From Aspidiotus rigidus (Eukaryota > Arthropoda > Insecta > Hemiptera > Diaspididae), in assembly GCA_035079385.1 (NCBI GenBank), contig JAVHKY010000003.1, positions 9,279,501 to 9,343,500 of the forward strand: a DNA stretch of 64,000 bases, read 5' to 3'. Made by a program: the position numbers and the translations under genes. Shown here in pieces: positions 21,046-32,645 of the stretch. The notes under the pieces are model-generated. The model saw only the letters and a list, made by a program, of their open reading frames with translations, searched no databases and had not been told where the DNA came from. Numbering within the stretch: position 1 is the first letter of the stretch; every line of letters starts with the position of its first letter.

Positions 21046-23594
21046 AATAGAATACGTCAAAAAAAAAAATGGTAATTAAAAAAAAAAAAAAAAAATTCAA
21101 CTAAATTAGTTTGTTTGGGCGCTATGTCGAGAAAGGAGAAATAAAAAGGTACTCACAAGCTTTAAGATCGCTTCTTCTTCTTTTTTCGTCGATAAAGAGT
21201 AATGAACAACACGATGTAACATGTGGTAAATAAAAGGCAATTTATTGAGTGGATCAAGAATGTATGAGTACGTTCCAACCGCACACTTCTATGTGTGAAT
21301 AGTTTTGTATAGCAGTCAATGCTGCAGGCATAACGGAACATATACATAATTATGTGGATAGTATTACATATTACTCAGGCCGCAGTCATAATGCTCGTCT
21401 TCCGCGACAGAAATTCATTTACCCTTAGCTTGTTTTGGATGTGTTTTGCTACAACAACAATAGAACCTATAAATTTGCCCTTTTTTTTGCGCTCAATCTC
21501 TATACTTTCTTAAAATTTTAACAAGATGATGGATGAATTAATGTGTCTACTAGAAAGAAAATTTTTTTGTTGCATTTGTAAGATTGTGCATTCACTCATC
21601 TCTTGTTTACAAATGTGAACGATTTTCACTTTATTGGAACATCAACACTTCAAGTATTTTCCGCGAAGAAACTTGGAAGTGTAAGATTATTGTGCCGTAT
21701 TACTTTTTTACCGTATACTTACACGAAAGTACCTATAGTTTCCAGAGTAAAGGACGAGGAAAAAAAAGAAGTTTTTCCATTAACATTGTTTTAATTAATT
21801 TTCTTTTATAACAGCTTCCACTAAAAGACTGTATTTATCACAAACTTCATCTAATCAACCCTTTCAACTCTGGGTCTACTAAATTTCATTTTTCTTTTTT
21901 CTACAACTCGCTTCAAAATTTTAATTATCACGATTCTTTCTTCTAGTCCTTTGACGGCGATGTCATTACGATAATTTTTTCTTCGCAATTTCCATGTTCT
22001 AACACAGCGACTCAAAATGTCGAGAAAAGAAACACATTTTGAACAAACCTTTTTCGTGGATCGAAAACAAAATCACAGTCATAAAAAAATAAAGAGGGTA
22101 AAAAAAAGGAATTCCTTCCTCGTTCGTTCTGAACAATGGGCATTTAATTAAATTGACATTGAAATTTCTTTCCGCGTTACCCATAACATCTTTATAAAGC
22201 CTATTAAAGTTCGCTCTTTTTTTCTTCTTCACCCTCTCTCTTTCTCTGTCGCGCGCGCGCTCTTGAAAAGTGACACGGCTCACTAATTTTTTCAGAGAGA
22301 ATTTCCTTTTCATTTTAGATGGAGCTCAGATCCTACTGTATTTTAAAAAATAAAACGAAATTATATACATCATGAAAATGTACTTCGATGCATGAACTTT
22401 ATTTCCGAGTTCAACGAATTATACAAGATTTATCTCGATCTGGAGAAATAATGCCAATGCACGATCGACCATTGTAAAGAAATATAGAGCGGTACTCGCG
22501 AAAGATGAGGGTCGAAAGAACAAATCCTTGACAAGAGGCTTTCGTTACAGCCCTCTCTGTTTTTCTCTTACTATTTCGCTCTACCCTCTCATATTTTCTA
22601 TGTTTGTGCAGTTTCAGGATACCCGCATTAATCTCATTATAGCAGCATCAAAGTACTGATGTAAGTAACCTTTTTCGGAAATAAGAGAGAACACGTGAAA
22701 CGCGAAACAGACTTTCTCCTCATTAGTGGGAAGTCATGACAGCACACCATAGGTACCATTATTTCCGTTATTCCTTTCCAAATTACAAGGTATAGTTTCG
22801 GAAAAACGAACGTGCTATTTCCTTCTCTTTCTTGTTCTTGTTTTCTCTCTTTAAAATAATTCTCTTTCTTTACTCCACCTCCTTCAAGGCAAAGAATCGG
22901 GCGCTCTTCAACTTATATCCGATAAATTTTTATTCGCGAAAAATAGCTTCACTGACTTACAGACTTCAAAGAGACAAAATAAAAAACCTCGAAATTAAAA
23001 TTTGTGAGTTAGAGAGAGTTTAACATATACGAGTACATGGTGAACATGATTATAGAATCGGAGAGAGGCTGTAAGTGAGGCTGTAAGTGAAGTTGTACTT
23101 TCCTATTTATAAAAGGGTAGGAGTGAACGCGAAAATGACGCTATAAGCATTCGTGGAAGGTAAACAATGAATATTATGGTGAATAATAAAATTCGGAAAA
23201 TGTCAACAGGAATCTCTTTCGGCAATGATGTCACCATAGCGATTGAAAGGGACAGATTTTCTCTCAAATTTAACTCTTTTTTCGCACAGGGGAAAAATGT
23301 GGTGAATATAAAAACCTTGAGAATTGAACAAGGTACTTGCACGCTTCTCGTTCTTTTATACGTTGTAAAAGTAAACAAAAATGGTGACATGAAATGTAAT
23401 CTAATTTATCGCGAAAAAAAAAAAAATGTAGAGAGATAACAGATGGTATAGTATTGTAGAAATCTATGAGTAAAATAAGAATGCGAACTTGACATTATTT
23501 GAATACAAAACGATGATAGAAAGATTTTTGGGCATAAATACATTTCATAAATTATCGTGAGTTGTTGTTTAAAATGGAAATCGATTATCACATC
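21046..23594. other. gene-less 2.5-kb stretch
   Basis: It holds poly-A tracts (about 21061-21095), a TCGCGCGCGCGCTC run near 22248, and pyrimidine-rich tracts. Short ORFs on both strands lack recognisable domains. Confidence 0.5.
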
Positions 23595-23602
23595 GTTTGA
23601 TG

Positions 23603-24185
23603 CAGTGTTTCTCAACCGGTGCACCATCGTACAGACGTAGGGCGAGATTTTGATCAAGAAAACGTAAACTAAAATGAACTAAAAAAAAAAAAAAAAAGGT
23701 GTCAATGTCTTCTATCTACTCGAAAATAAAGTAATTGTAGGTACTATCTTTTGAATGAAGTCAATACAAGTAATAATTTCTTAAGTTTGAGCCTGAACCT
23801 GCGCTGAATGTCATGAAAATCAAGAACTTTCTGCGATGGCCAAAAATACAGATTTGTTCGTATGTTTCCTCAAATATTTCGGAAGTAGGGGAGCACAGGA
23901 AGTTCCCCAATAAATGCAAGATACATCCAGAATTTTTATCCGAGCGTATGGCAGAATTCAGGATATTCTCGAGTCCCACCAAAAGGTCAAAGCTCCCATT
24001 TTCCGAAACTGCAGTATAGGGAAAGAAGGTTGAGGCCTCATCCAGCTCGTACGGCCACAAACCCTGAAATCAAGAGGAGGAAATCAGCAGAGAAATGAAA
24101 ATGTCAAAATGCAGAAAAATTTTGGATAAGTCAACTATGGGAAAATGTGCCGCGACCTACCGGTAAGAAAGGTTGAAAAAAACTG
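23603..24185. mobile_element. non-autonomous hAT-type element, family A, copy 2
   Basis: Left end CAGTGTTTCTCAACC; right end complement CAGTTTTTTTCAACC. The flanking 8-mers GTTTGATG (23595-23602) and GTTTAATG (24186-24193) match at seven of eight bases. The internal 400 bp is homologous to the right part of the 3714-5668 copy (shared AAATCAAGAACTT, CAGATT and GAGGAGGAAATC words). At 583 bp it lacks the nested MITE and AT-rich block. Confidence 0.85.
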
Positions 24186-24193
24186 GTTTAATG

Positions 24194-24527
24194 TTTAAAG
24201 ATGTTTCAAAAAATTATATGTAGCCTACAATACATTTTAAAACAGCTTACATATGCGCTATCAAATGATTGACATAACTTTTCTTCTGTCTGTATTTCAA
24301 ATTAGGCACTTATTACTATACTTATAAGCACATAGATGGAAGAGCGTTACTATGCTGGACGCTAGTTAGCACGCAGCGCACCCTTGTGGCAGTATCCAAT
24401 AAACCGGCTACATTTTCAACAATGCAAATAATTATTTGTCTGGTACGTTTAGGTATAGTCAATGGGCTATCCTTTTTTAAAGTAATTTTCTGAAAATCAT
24501 TATTTCAATGATATCTTGTGATGAATT
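24194..24527. other. gene-less stretch
   Basis: Nothing recognised. Confidence 0.5.
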
Positions 24528-24682
24528 GTGACCTGTCACAAGAGAACCCCCCTTAGCGTCCCAAAAATCGTTTTTGAGGTTTTTAGTGATTTTTATCAAT
24601 TGAAACCAGCTCTTTTACTCGGTGGCATCAAAAAAATTTCAAAAATTTGGACTCTAAGGGGGGTTCTCTTGTGACAGGTCAC
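24528..24682. mobile_element. 155-bp MITE with perfect 29-bp TIRs and ATT target duplication
   Basis: The terminal repeat begins GTGACCTGTCACAAGAG and ends with a CCCCCCTTAG run; the right end (24654-24682) is its exact complement. ATT flanks both sides. The first 12 bases are themselves nearly palindromic. Perfect TIRs suggest recent activity. Confidence 0.92.
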
Positions 24683-25272
24683 ATTGCGTTTGTGATGTTC
24701 TTGTCCTTTCATCAATTGACAGTAATCTTAGAATTCTTGAGAACAAGATTTTGAAATTGATTTTGTTATATGAAAAGTTACAATAATTATGAAGAATAAA
24801 TATTTAGTTTTCTTCTTTTTCAGGAAAATTCCTTATTTTGTTATATTGATAATTGGCGCTGAGTTACAGCCAACTTTATGTAAGTCCCCAATGTAGAAAA
24901 TGATGACAGCGCGCGCAGTGTACTCTTATAAGTGACATTTTGGGGCGGTTTGTATTCATCAGTGCGGTGTATAACAGTATTGCATGTGATTGTTACCTAT
25001 CTAATTTTTTATTTTCAAACGATGATGACTCTCCTTGTACAACACTAATTTTACTAAAAATTGGAGAAAAATAGAAAATTGTACGTTTGCTCTTTAAATT
25101 ATATTCCAAAAACCGCATTTTATTTGCATACAAATCAAAATATTATTCAAATTTTTCAATTTCTTCACATAAGCATCCATGTAAATCTCTATCTGCTGAT
25201 TATTGCAACTTCACTATATTCCGGCCTTATATAAAGTAGGCTAAGGCTAGCTGTCATAACTGAGTCATAATC
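24683..25272. other. gene-less stretch
   Basis: AT-rich; no ORF, RNA or repeat recognised. Confidence 0.5.
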
Positions 25273-25280
25273 ATTATTAC

Positions 25281-25793
25281 TAGAGACCGGATTCTTTGGT
25301 ACCAAAAAGCTAGAAATTTGGCTTTCAAAACTGTCATTTTTGGCAAAATTTGGCATTAACAAATAATCGGCAAAATTTACAATTAAAAAACTTAAATTGA
25401 AATAATGTTTCAAAAGTGAATGAAAATATTACAAAAATGTCTTGTTGTGGTTGACAATTACGTGCTCTTCTAGATTATCTCGACTAAAATTGCATCGTCT
25501 GTCAGTTAAACTTGTGCAGTTGTGCTTCATGAATGATTCAAGCAAAGTCTCGAAAAGCATATGAACAGAAATCAAAAATATTTTCATTTTATGACAAGAA
25601 AGTGATTTTTTTTCAGCAAATTAGTTATTTTCGGCTTTATTTGTCTTCAAACCCTATTTTCGGCAATTTTCGGCAAAATAAAATTCACATGGTAGGCCCC
25701 TATTTCTCTGAAACGTGCTTACATCTACTAATTTTTTGTATGCCCGCCAACCAAACCAATTCATTCGGCAAAAGCCGAGGAATCCGGTCTCTA
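25281..25793 (-). mobile_element. non-autonomous hAT-type element, family B (TAGAG ends), copy 1
   Basis: The ends are TAGAGACCGGATTCTTTGG and, complemented, TAGAGACCGGATTCCTCGG. A perfect 8-bp target duplication ATTATTAC lies at 25273-25280 and 25794-25801. Read on the minus strand it matches the 32797-33366 element: CGGC, TTTGCCGAATGA, CGTTTCAGAG, then repeated GCCGAAAAT words. The 119-codon ORF within is not conserved in the sister copy. Confidence 0.9.
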
Positions 25794-25801
25794 ATTATTA
25801 C

Positions 25802-26240
25802 TAATCGACCGTATTTTCTTGTAGCCCCCACCTTAACACAGTCTTACCCTAGTTTACTATTTTGTATTCAAAACAAAAATTTTACTCAATAAGAAATACA
25901 TAGGGACATTTCAATCATTTGTTAGTATTTGAAAACCATAAATAAATAAGGAACCAGAGAAACATTGCGAATATCTTAGAACTTCCAGATTCTTAATATA
26001 AACTTCAAATTTCTTATTTCTTCCGCAGATTCAAATAATGACTTATGATCAAATCGTTCCTGTGTATTTCTTGCGGGAATTGATAGTACGTTTGAACAAA
26101 TAAGGTAAAATATCGCAAATTTCGGGTATATTCGCTCGAAGTGGGGCAAATTCAAACGTGCCAGCACCCAGCACGCGCATAATACGGTCCATTACGGGCA
26201 CGGACAACGCAACGTTACGCAGCTACATCCAGTGGTGAGA
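25802..26240. other. gene-less stretch
   Basis: Nothing recognised. Confidence 0.5.
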
Positions 26241-26279
26241 TGAGAGAACTGCACGACTTTGTTTGCTGCCAGCAAGGGA

Positions 26280-26640
26280 AAGTGATTAAAAAGCGAAAAG
26301 TTTTAGCGATAAGCGATACTTTTTTCTGGGAAGCAAAAAGCGTAAGCAAAAAGCAAAACAAAGGTCGATAAAACAAAAAGCAAAAAGCGCGGAAGTTTTT
26401 CATTATTGCGTTCTTTTCTTTTTTTTTCGCTTAATGAATTTGACAGGTTTTTAGACTTTTGTCAGAAATAAAAAACTAAGAAAAAGAGTTTTTCGTATGG
26501 ATGTCAGAAATATTGTACAGCAGAGTGAAAGGTAGGTAGATAGACAGTGATAGAAAGTTATTAAAAAGCAAAAAGTTTTTAGCGATAAGCGATACTTTTT
26601 TGGGAAGCAAAAAGCATAAGCGAAACAATTATATATAATA
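26280..26640. repeat. AAAAAGC / GCGATAAGCGATAC low-complexity repeats
   Basis: Two diverged copies (about 26283-26400 and 26565-26635) share TAGCGATAAGCGATACTTTT, GGGAAGCAAAAAGC and many AAAAAGC words. No element ends are visible. Confidence 0.7.
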
Positions 26641-26730
26641 CCTAAAACGACAAGTACAAGCACTCGTATGCATACCGCTGAATAAAAATGTCAACATCAG
26701 ACACGTTTCCGCGCCACTTACCAGCATTAG

Positions 26731-27040
26731 TAGAGCCCTGTAAATACCAGTGAGGACATGGACCGCCATATTTAGTCGTTACGTCGTCATTATTTTCATA
26801 GTCTCATATTTTAATGGTTGATAACAGTTTATCATGATTTGAAAACATTAAGAGAACATACTAGACTAAAAGCCAAAGCAAAATGCAAGACTCAACACTA
26901 TTGAGAAATGCAAAATAACTTCACTAATCAGTAATCACACGCGTTCCTCATCTAAATAGGGTAGGGAGCTATGGAGATGAATGATGACATAATGACTAAA
27001 TATGGCAGACCATATCCTCACTTGTATTTATAGGGCTCTA
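26731..27040. mobile_element. 310-bp TIR element, hAT-like, family C, copy 1
   Basis: About 60-bp terminal inverted repeats beginning TAGAGCCCTGTAAATAC, including ATATTTAGTCGTTACGTCGT. GCATTAG flanks both ends (26724-26730 and 27041-27047); an 8-bp reading AGCATTAG is possible if the right end is one base shorter. A diverged second copy is at 43733-43992. Confidence 0.85.
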
Positions 27041-27064
27041 GCATTAGGTGTCCTACTTTAACAT

Positions 27065-27332
27065 TGCGCTTTATATGGGACGGTATCAAACTTTTCAACA
27101 TTTCTCAAAGAATATAGTTTTAATCAAAAATTTGAAGAGAAGAAAATTTATTTCCCTTGTAATTTCCTATCCAATAGTATAATTTAATTTTTTTCATTCT
27201 TTTTTCTCAAAAACGACTTCAAAAAATCAGAAATTACGAGGGGAATAAATCTTCTTCTTTTCAAATTTTTGATTAAAACAATAGGTATTCTATGAGAAAT
27301 TCTGAAAAGTTTGAATATGCTCCATAAGTGCA
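27065..27332. mobile_element. 268-bp inverted-repeat element with about 100-bp arms
   Basis: The arms share TTTAATCAAAAATTTGAA and AACTTTTCA words and meet around a TTTTTCATTCTTTTTTCTC centre. The arms make up most of the element, so it would fold into a long hairpin. No clear target duplication. Confidence 0.8.
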
Positions 27333-27339
27333 ATATTCA

Positions 27340-28095
27340 AATTGGTCGCCAGTTCTATTTCCGAAGGTCAGAGAAGCACTATCAGAAAGCGGAAGCGTTA
27401 TTGAATCACTTTCCATTCGGAGTGCAAGCGCGAAAGATAGTCGCGCTCTACAATTTCAATGGTGTGGAAAAAAAGAACTTGATCATTTTCCGAAAGTGTT
27501 CAGACCAAAATGAAAAGGGTCTCATTTGAAAGACAATTTAAAGCCCAATCAAATTTATTCTCTTCAATTTTTTAATTAAAGCTTTCGTTCCCGAGATATT
27601 TTGAGATTAGTTAACACGTAGTTAAATGGGAAATTGTATATGGTCACGTCAATAATAAGATCGACAGTAGCGCGCGATCGCTACCAGCACCCCGAATCTC
27701 TGTTAGTCTGTTTACAATGTAGAATCAGGCGAGTGAAGTCATACGCCATTTTTCAGTGTTTTCACAAACAGCGAACAAAAGTCCGAAGATGGCGTACTAG
27801 AACACACGAACTCGATTTGTCAGGCGCTGGTTATACTACAGTTTTCGGCGTTCACAGTTTACGAAGAGTGCGTCGTACAGTGTTGACGAACGTCTGTGTT
27901 GATGTTGACGGCCTTTCGTGTTGCTAAGTCGTGTTACTTGCATTTCTAATATTTCTATCATTGACTAAGATGTAGGAATTGTAAAATAATAATATTTCAT
28001 TTTCATTATTTCATCTTCAACTACCTATACTCGAAATTTCGATTCCATTACTTTCGGATTGTGTCGTTTTAGTTCTTTTTTCGTGGTATTCTGCG
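27340..28095 (+). promoter_or_regulatory. upstream region of RBM22
   Basis: From about 27630 the sequence is richer in G, C and CpG than the surroundings. It contains AAGATGGCG (27786-27794), a YY1-like element often found near housekeeping-gene start sites, and an inverted CGCCATTTTT upstream of it. The exact transcription start cannot be placed. The 97-codon ORF at 27634-27927 has no recognisable domain and is more likely 5' flank than protein. Confidence 0.35.
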
Positions 28096-30102
28096 ATGGC
28101 TACATCGAAGTCATCGAATACCTACAATCGTCAACAATGGGAAGATGCTGTGAGTATTACCTCCTATTTCGTATCACTAATTCGTAGGAAGATGACGGAC
28201 ATCGTTTTTTCTTATGGAAATTTCCGTTTTCTTTAACGAACTTAATATTTTGTCTCGATAGTCGGCATTCCGATTAATTTAAAAGTAGAACTGATAATAT
28301 GATATCAACGATGAAAGTTTTACGAAATCGACTCTATGCCAAGCTTTACTTAGTTTTTGTACGATTATGAATTAGTAGTGAAAATGCGTATCAACCGTTA
28401 TATTGATATTTTAATCTTTTATTTTAAAGGAATTCCCTATATTATGTCAGACATGTCTCGGAGATAATCCTTATATTCGAATGGTAATGTATTGCTGCTT
28501 CAGCGATTGTATTTTCGTCATTCTTTTGTTATATAATATTGTATTATCATTGTTTCAGACTAAGGAACCGTATGGTAAAGAATGTAAAATTTGTATACGT
28601 CCGTTTACGGTATTCCGTTGGTGTCCCGGCGCGAAAATGCGATTCAAGAAAACTGAAGTTTGTCAAACGTGTAGTCATTTAAAGAATGTGTGTCAGACAT
28701 GTTTACTGGATCTGGAATATGGCCTACCCATCCAGATAAGAGATATGGCGCTGAAAATAAAGGATGATATTCCGCGCTCCGAAGTTAACAAAGAATATCA
28801 TATTCAGAATATAGTAATATCCTTTGCGTTGTCAAATAATTGATGTGTAAATCATTCTCTTATAAATTACCGTTTAATTTCTTTTCGAAGGCCGCCAAAC
28901 TTGAAGCTAGCGGAACTACCGGCAGTGATGAAGTAGGAGGTGGTAAAGCTGAAGGAACTAGTGATCTATTGATGAAATTGGCTAGAACAACTCCGTATTA
29001 TAAACGTAACCGCCCTCATATTTGCTCATTCTGGGTGAAAGGCAAGTGTCGACGTGGCGAAGAATGTCCTTATAGACACGAAAAGCCCACCGATCCTGAT
29101 GATCCTCTTTCTGATCAAAATATCAAAGACAGGTGAGAATTTTCATTTTACCGATTATTTTTGATTTGAATCGATCGTGTGTCGATAGACGACGTAAGTT
29201 GTAGTTCTTTCGAGCTTTTATTTTTTGTGTGTCATTACCAAAGGAGAATTGACTTTATTCAAATAGACTAACGTTTGTTTTTCATTTGTAAACCTTTTTA
29301 GTCAGTCTCATTCCCAACCTCGTTTCCTTCATCACATTCCTCTCTAACTTTGTATCTTCATTTGTGTTGGTTTATTGAGGGGACCGTTAAACTATAAATT
29401 TATTTTCTTTTAGATATTTCGGAGTGAATGACCCAGTTGCTGCGAAGCTTATGAAACGAGCTGCTGTCATGCCTAAACTAGATCCACCAGAAGATAAAAG
29501 TATCACTACACTATATATCGGCAATGTTGCATCTTTCATTACCGAAAAAGATCTACGGTAAGTAAAAATCCCAATGTCCCTGTTTTTATTTATCGATAAT
29601 TACGTGACTTCCTATATCTGATCGTGTATCCTGTTGAATTTTTTCTAGGGATATGTTCTATCAGTACGGAGAAATACGTAATATCACCGTCGTAGCCAGG
29701 CAGCAGTGTGCTTTTATCGAATTTGTACGTCGTGCCGACGCGGAACTCGCTGCCGAAAAAACTTTTAATACATTGATCCTAGGTGGTCGAAGATTAAATA
29801 TTAAATGGGGTCACACGCAAGGAAGACGGCAGCAGGATGATCTTGCTATGATGCAACACCGAGATATGCTGGAGCCTACTTTGAAACCATCTAAAAATCT
29901 ACCGTCTGGACTTCCTCCATTACCGAAAGATTTGCAGAACGACTTCTTCAATTTAACGCAAAGTGAATCGATAGCTGTACCTCCTCCGCCTTTGCCGGCT
30001 CCCCCTCTACCTCCAGGTTTTTCGGCACCGATTCCAAATCCTTCTATTCCTCCTATGCCTCCTGTCCTATTTGTCAACAACTATAACCCTCCGTTTCAAT
30101 GA
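28096..30102 (+). CDS. RBM22: pre-mRNA-splicing factor RBM22 (Cwc2/Ecm2 family), six coding exons
   Basis: RBM22 is a nuclear spliceosome protein of the activated and catalytic complexes that contacts U6 snRNA and the intron near the active site. Exons: 28096-28149, 28430-28483, 28559-28813, 28891-29132, 29414-29557 and 29649-30102. They total 1,203 nt, giving 400 aa plus TGA; all introns are GT-AG (75-281 nt). The start [18 protein letters not shown] matches the family N-terminus. Residues 19-110 hold the cysteine-rich region ([35 protein letters not shown]). A CCCH zinc finger spans about 166-184 (C-x8-C-x5-C-x3-H). The RRM runs from about 231 to 305 with LYIGNV and QCAFIEF as RNP2 and RNP1. 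The tail is proline-rich. No stop, frameshift or lost zinc ligand is seen, so it should be functional. Confidence 0.97.
28150..28429 (+). other. RBM22: RBM22 intron 1
   Basis: Donor GTGAGT after GAT GCT; acceptor TTTTAAAG before GAA TTC. It falls between codons (phase 0). The other introns are 28484-28558, 28814-28890 (both phase 0), 29133-29413 and 29558-29648 (both splitting an arginine codon). The third acceptor (TTTTCGAAG) is the least certain, because the linker between the cysteine-rich and zinc-finger regions is poorly conserved. Confidence 0.85.
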
Positions 30103-30203
30103 TTAATGTGTCGTTTAAAATTTTAAATTACGTTGTACTAGAAGCGATATTATGATAGAATCTGTAATTTTACGATTCAATTTCATTGTCATCGTAGAAA
30201 TTT

Positions 30204-30209
30204 ATTAAA
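30204..30209 (+). terminator. candidate polyadenylation signal of RBM22
   Basis: ATTAAA lies about 100 nt after the stop codon. It is a common variant of AATAAA; no AATAAA occurs closer. Use is inferred, not shown. Confidence 0.5.
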
Positions 30210-30214
30210 GTTAA

Positions 30215-30870
30215 TTCTTAGGAATTCAAACTTCATTGGTTTTGAGAAGAGAGAAAGCGTAGGTACATTCTTTGGTAGAAAAATATCTACTCAACGCATT
30301 ACGAGTTTATATTCGGTACCGTAGTATTTAAAATTTGATGTTGGTACCAGATTCGCTGAACTATAATATTTAGGTAGTAATCAAAGGAAAAGACTCGTGA
30401 TAAATGTGAGCCCATTGTACTTACCAGAGAAAATAGAATATCCTCGAATCCCCTAGTATAGATAGCTATTACTATTTTGGCGAGTAGTACATAATTAGAA
30501 AACATTTTTTACCTAGCTGTCTTCACGGTGCAAGATGAATTCAATAGAAAAGTAAATTCAGATCAGAAAACGAGTTACATGAGTAAAACTAAGGAAAATG
30601 ATGGAATCCCCTGATTATAGGATCTGAGATACCGGTAGGCACTACTTCCCCGTACAAAAGCCTCATTATATGATTGAACTCGATAAGTCAAGTTACGGTG
30701 AACAATTATGAAATAGGTTTCGCTAGTTCTCCAATTTACGTGTATTGATGACCTCCTTCTTTCGTGTTTTGTTTTGCTCCTATGTGTGTTCTCCTCTTCC
30801 TCTCTCATGTGTTGTCCTGTCTCCTTAGCGTCGCGTCGCTGAACTTCTCTGTCTGTTCTCTATTTTATTA
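30215..30870. other. gene-less stretch downstream of RBM22
   Basis: Only short chance ORFs, including an R/E-rich one on the minus strand; no family recognised. Confidence 0.5.
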
Positions 30871-30872
30871 TT

Positions 30873-30916
30873 TACACTTGATAATGGCAGTCGTGCCGAA
30901 AGCATATGTTCGTGTA
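30873..30916 (+). ncRNA. hammerhead-ribozyme-like motif, copy 4 (complete fold, U3-A8 core)
   Basis: All elements of a type I hammerhead are present. Stem I pairs UACAC (30873-30877) with GUGUA (30912-30916). The core is UUGAUAA (30878-30884). Stem II pairs GGCA (30886-30889) with UGCC (30894-30897) around GUCG. GAAA is at 30898-30901. Stem III is A-U, G-U, C-G, A-U closed by a UA loop (30901-30910), with predicted cleavage after C30911. C3 and G8 of the consensus are replaced by U and A, which could still pair. No retroelement coding sequence is adjacent. Confidence 0.6.
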
Positions 30917-32129
30917 TTTTAATTAGTACCACGCATTAGGCTACCTTTAAATTAATTTTGTGCGGTTTGCAATTTTAGTAAAACTATTCCAGCCTCATTA
31001 TAATATTATGATTACTCATAAATAGTGTGCACCTACTAAGTATAACAACGAAAAATATCTCAATCAATTCTAACCTTCGCAAGTCCCTTCTAAAAAACCA
31101 AAAGTCGATACATAATATGCATAGGTATACAACATGTAAATACCCTTCAGGCCATAATTTTCGAGGGTTTGAGTTTAATTTCAGTTCTGAAACATTCATT
31201 ATATTTTTATTTACTTTTGAAACAAAATGATTACTAAGAAAACGGAGGAAAACAAATACACATAAAAAAGACCCTAACCAACTTGAGATTGTTTATTGCT
31301 ATCGTTGACGACGTTTAAACTGGCCGTGCACAAATAGTCATTCTTCTGAACCCTAGTCTGACTCGTATCACGTAAATGTACGTAGCCTGCTGTTTAGAAA
31401 AAAGGATCGAGTTATGCGTGCGATACATTTTTAGTTTTTGAATTTTGTTGTTCGCAATAAAGAAAGATAATTTTGTCATTACTGAAAAGCTACCTCGATG
31501 TGAAACTCACAAATTGAACTCAACATATTCGTCGTCCACTTTGCCACCGGTGTGTAGTCCTAAGAGAATTATATGTTGTGATTCGAGTCATGTATTCTCT
31601 CTGAATAGCCTCCATACTTTTGATGAAAAATCTACTCGTGATATATCCGGCAATGATCGAACTGCTTCGTGCGCGGTATATCTTTAACAATGTTTATTTT
31701 AGCTGTACGTTACACTTATTTTCAATAAAAAAAAAAAAAAAAAAATTGTAATTCACCGTATTTTGAGTACTTATGCCGAAGGAGAAAACGAATAAGGGTG
31801 CGTCAGTCACTAGAAGGGATGATGAATAATCTACTCGATTTACAGGAAACTTTATTTTCGTCATATTTAAATACTCACATATTTTCAGTACTCGCTTTTG
31901 TCTCTATCATTTAACGTGCAGTTGTGAGGTAATAAGGAGAATAGGTACTGCTGTACTTGAATCTATATTTTTGACAAGGTTGCTAAGCTAGGCTAAAGCT
32001 GCTGAGGGATTTTCAGTCAAAATTGTGAAATCAATTCAGCACTTAGCCGAGCCTTTATCAAATGAAATTGGCCCTGCTAATGGCGAATTTTTTCCCCCTA
32101 CATTATTATTGTCCTTACTCTTATGCAGT
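30917..32129. other. gene-less stretch
   Basis: Contains a poly-A run near 31728. No gene, RNA or repeat recognised. Confidence 0.5.
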
Positions 32130-32131
32130 TA

Positions 32132-32266
32132 CAGTCTGTTCCACGAGAGTTTGGTATTATAAACGATAGGCAACCCACGTCACTCACGCTTATTTTACGT
32201 TACGGAATGAAAATGGAATGCGGGTTCCCCGTGATTTATGATACCAAACTCTCGTGGAACAGACTG
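32132..32266. mobile_element. 135-bp MITE with perfect 26-bp TIRs and TA target site
   Basis: The repeat starts CAGTCTGTTCCACGAGAG; the right end is the exact complement, and TA flanks each side (32130-32131, 32267-32268). A TA duplication with CAG ends fits a Tc1/mariner-type MITE. Inside, two words of the form ATGGAATGCGGGTTCCCCGTG give a minor hairpin. Confidence 0.9.
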
Positions 32267-32449
32267 TACGACTGATCCATGGCCGTCTTTAGTATCAGGC
32301 CGGAATATTAAATCTGGCAACGTCGCGATGACGAAAAATATAGGGCCGAGTTTTATACAGGCACTTTTGGAAAAACCTTCGGAAAAACACACTAATCAAT
32401 GATTTGCAAACAGTATTCGATTCCGCGGGGAAAAAGTTTACAATTATAT

Positions 32450-32645
32450 GGAAAGAGTAAACGATTCTCGATTTTTTGAACTCGGTCTCGATTAAGATTG
32501 ATTAACTACAAAGCGAGTTATTCACGTTTTAAAATAAAAAGTCGGACAGAGGGCGAAACACATCAGTAGGTACATAATTCGCTTTGTAGTTGACCAATCT
32601 TAACGAGACCAAGCTCAAAATATCGAAAAACGTTGACTCTTTACA
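32450..32645. mobile_element. 196-bp inverted-repeat element with about 65-bp arms
   Basis: The left arm holds CGATTTTTTGAACTCGGTCT and AACTACAAAGCGA; the right arm is the diverged complement. The arms end in GAAAGAGTAAACG and its complement. No certain target duplication. Confidence 0.8.

Noticed and set aside
28481..28843. RBM22 exon 3 ORF as a separate 120-aa protein starting in the intron
   Set aside because: The first 26 codons are intron and the last 10 read past the donor site at 28814; homology supports only 28559-28813.
29811..30080. Minus-strand G-rich ORF opposite RBM22 exon 6
   Set aside because: Shadow of the proline-rich tail of RBM22.
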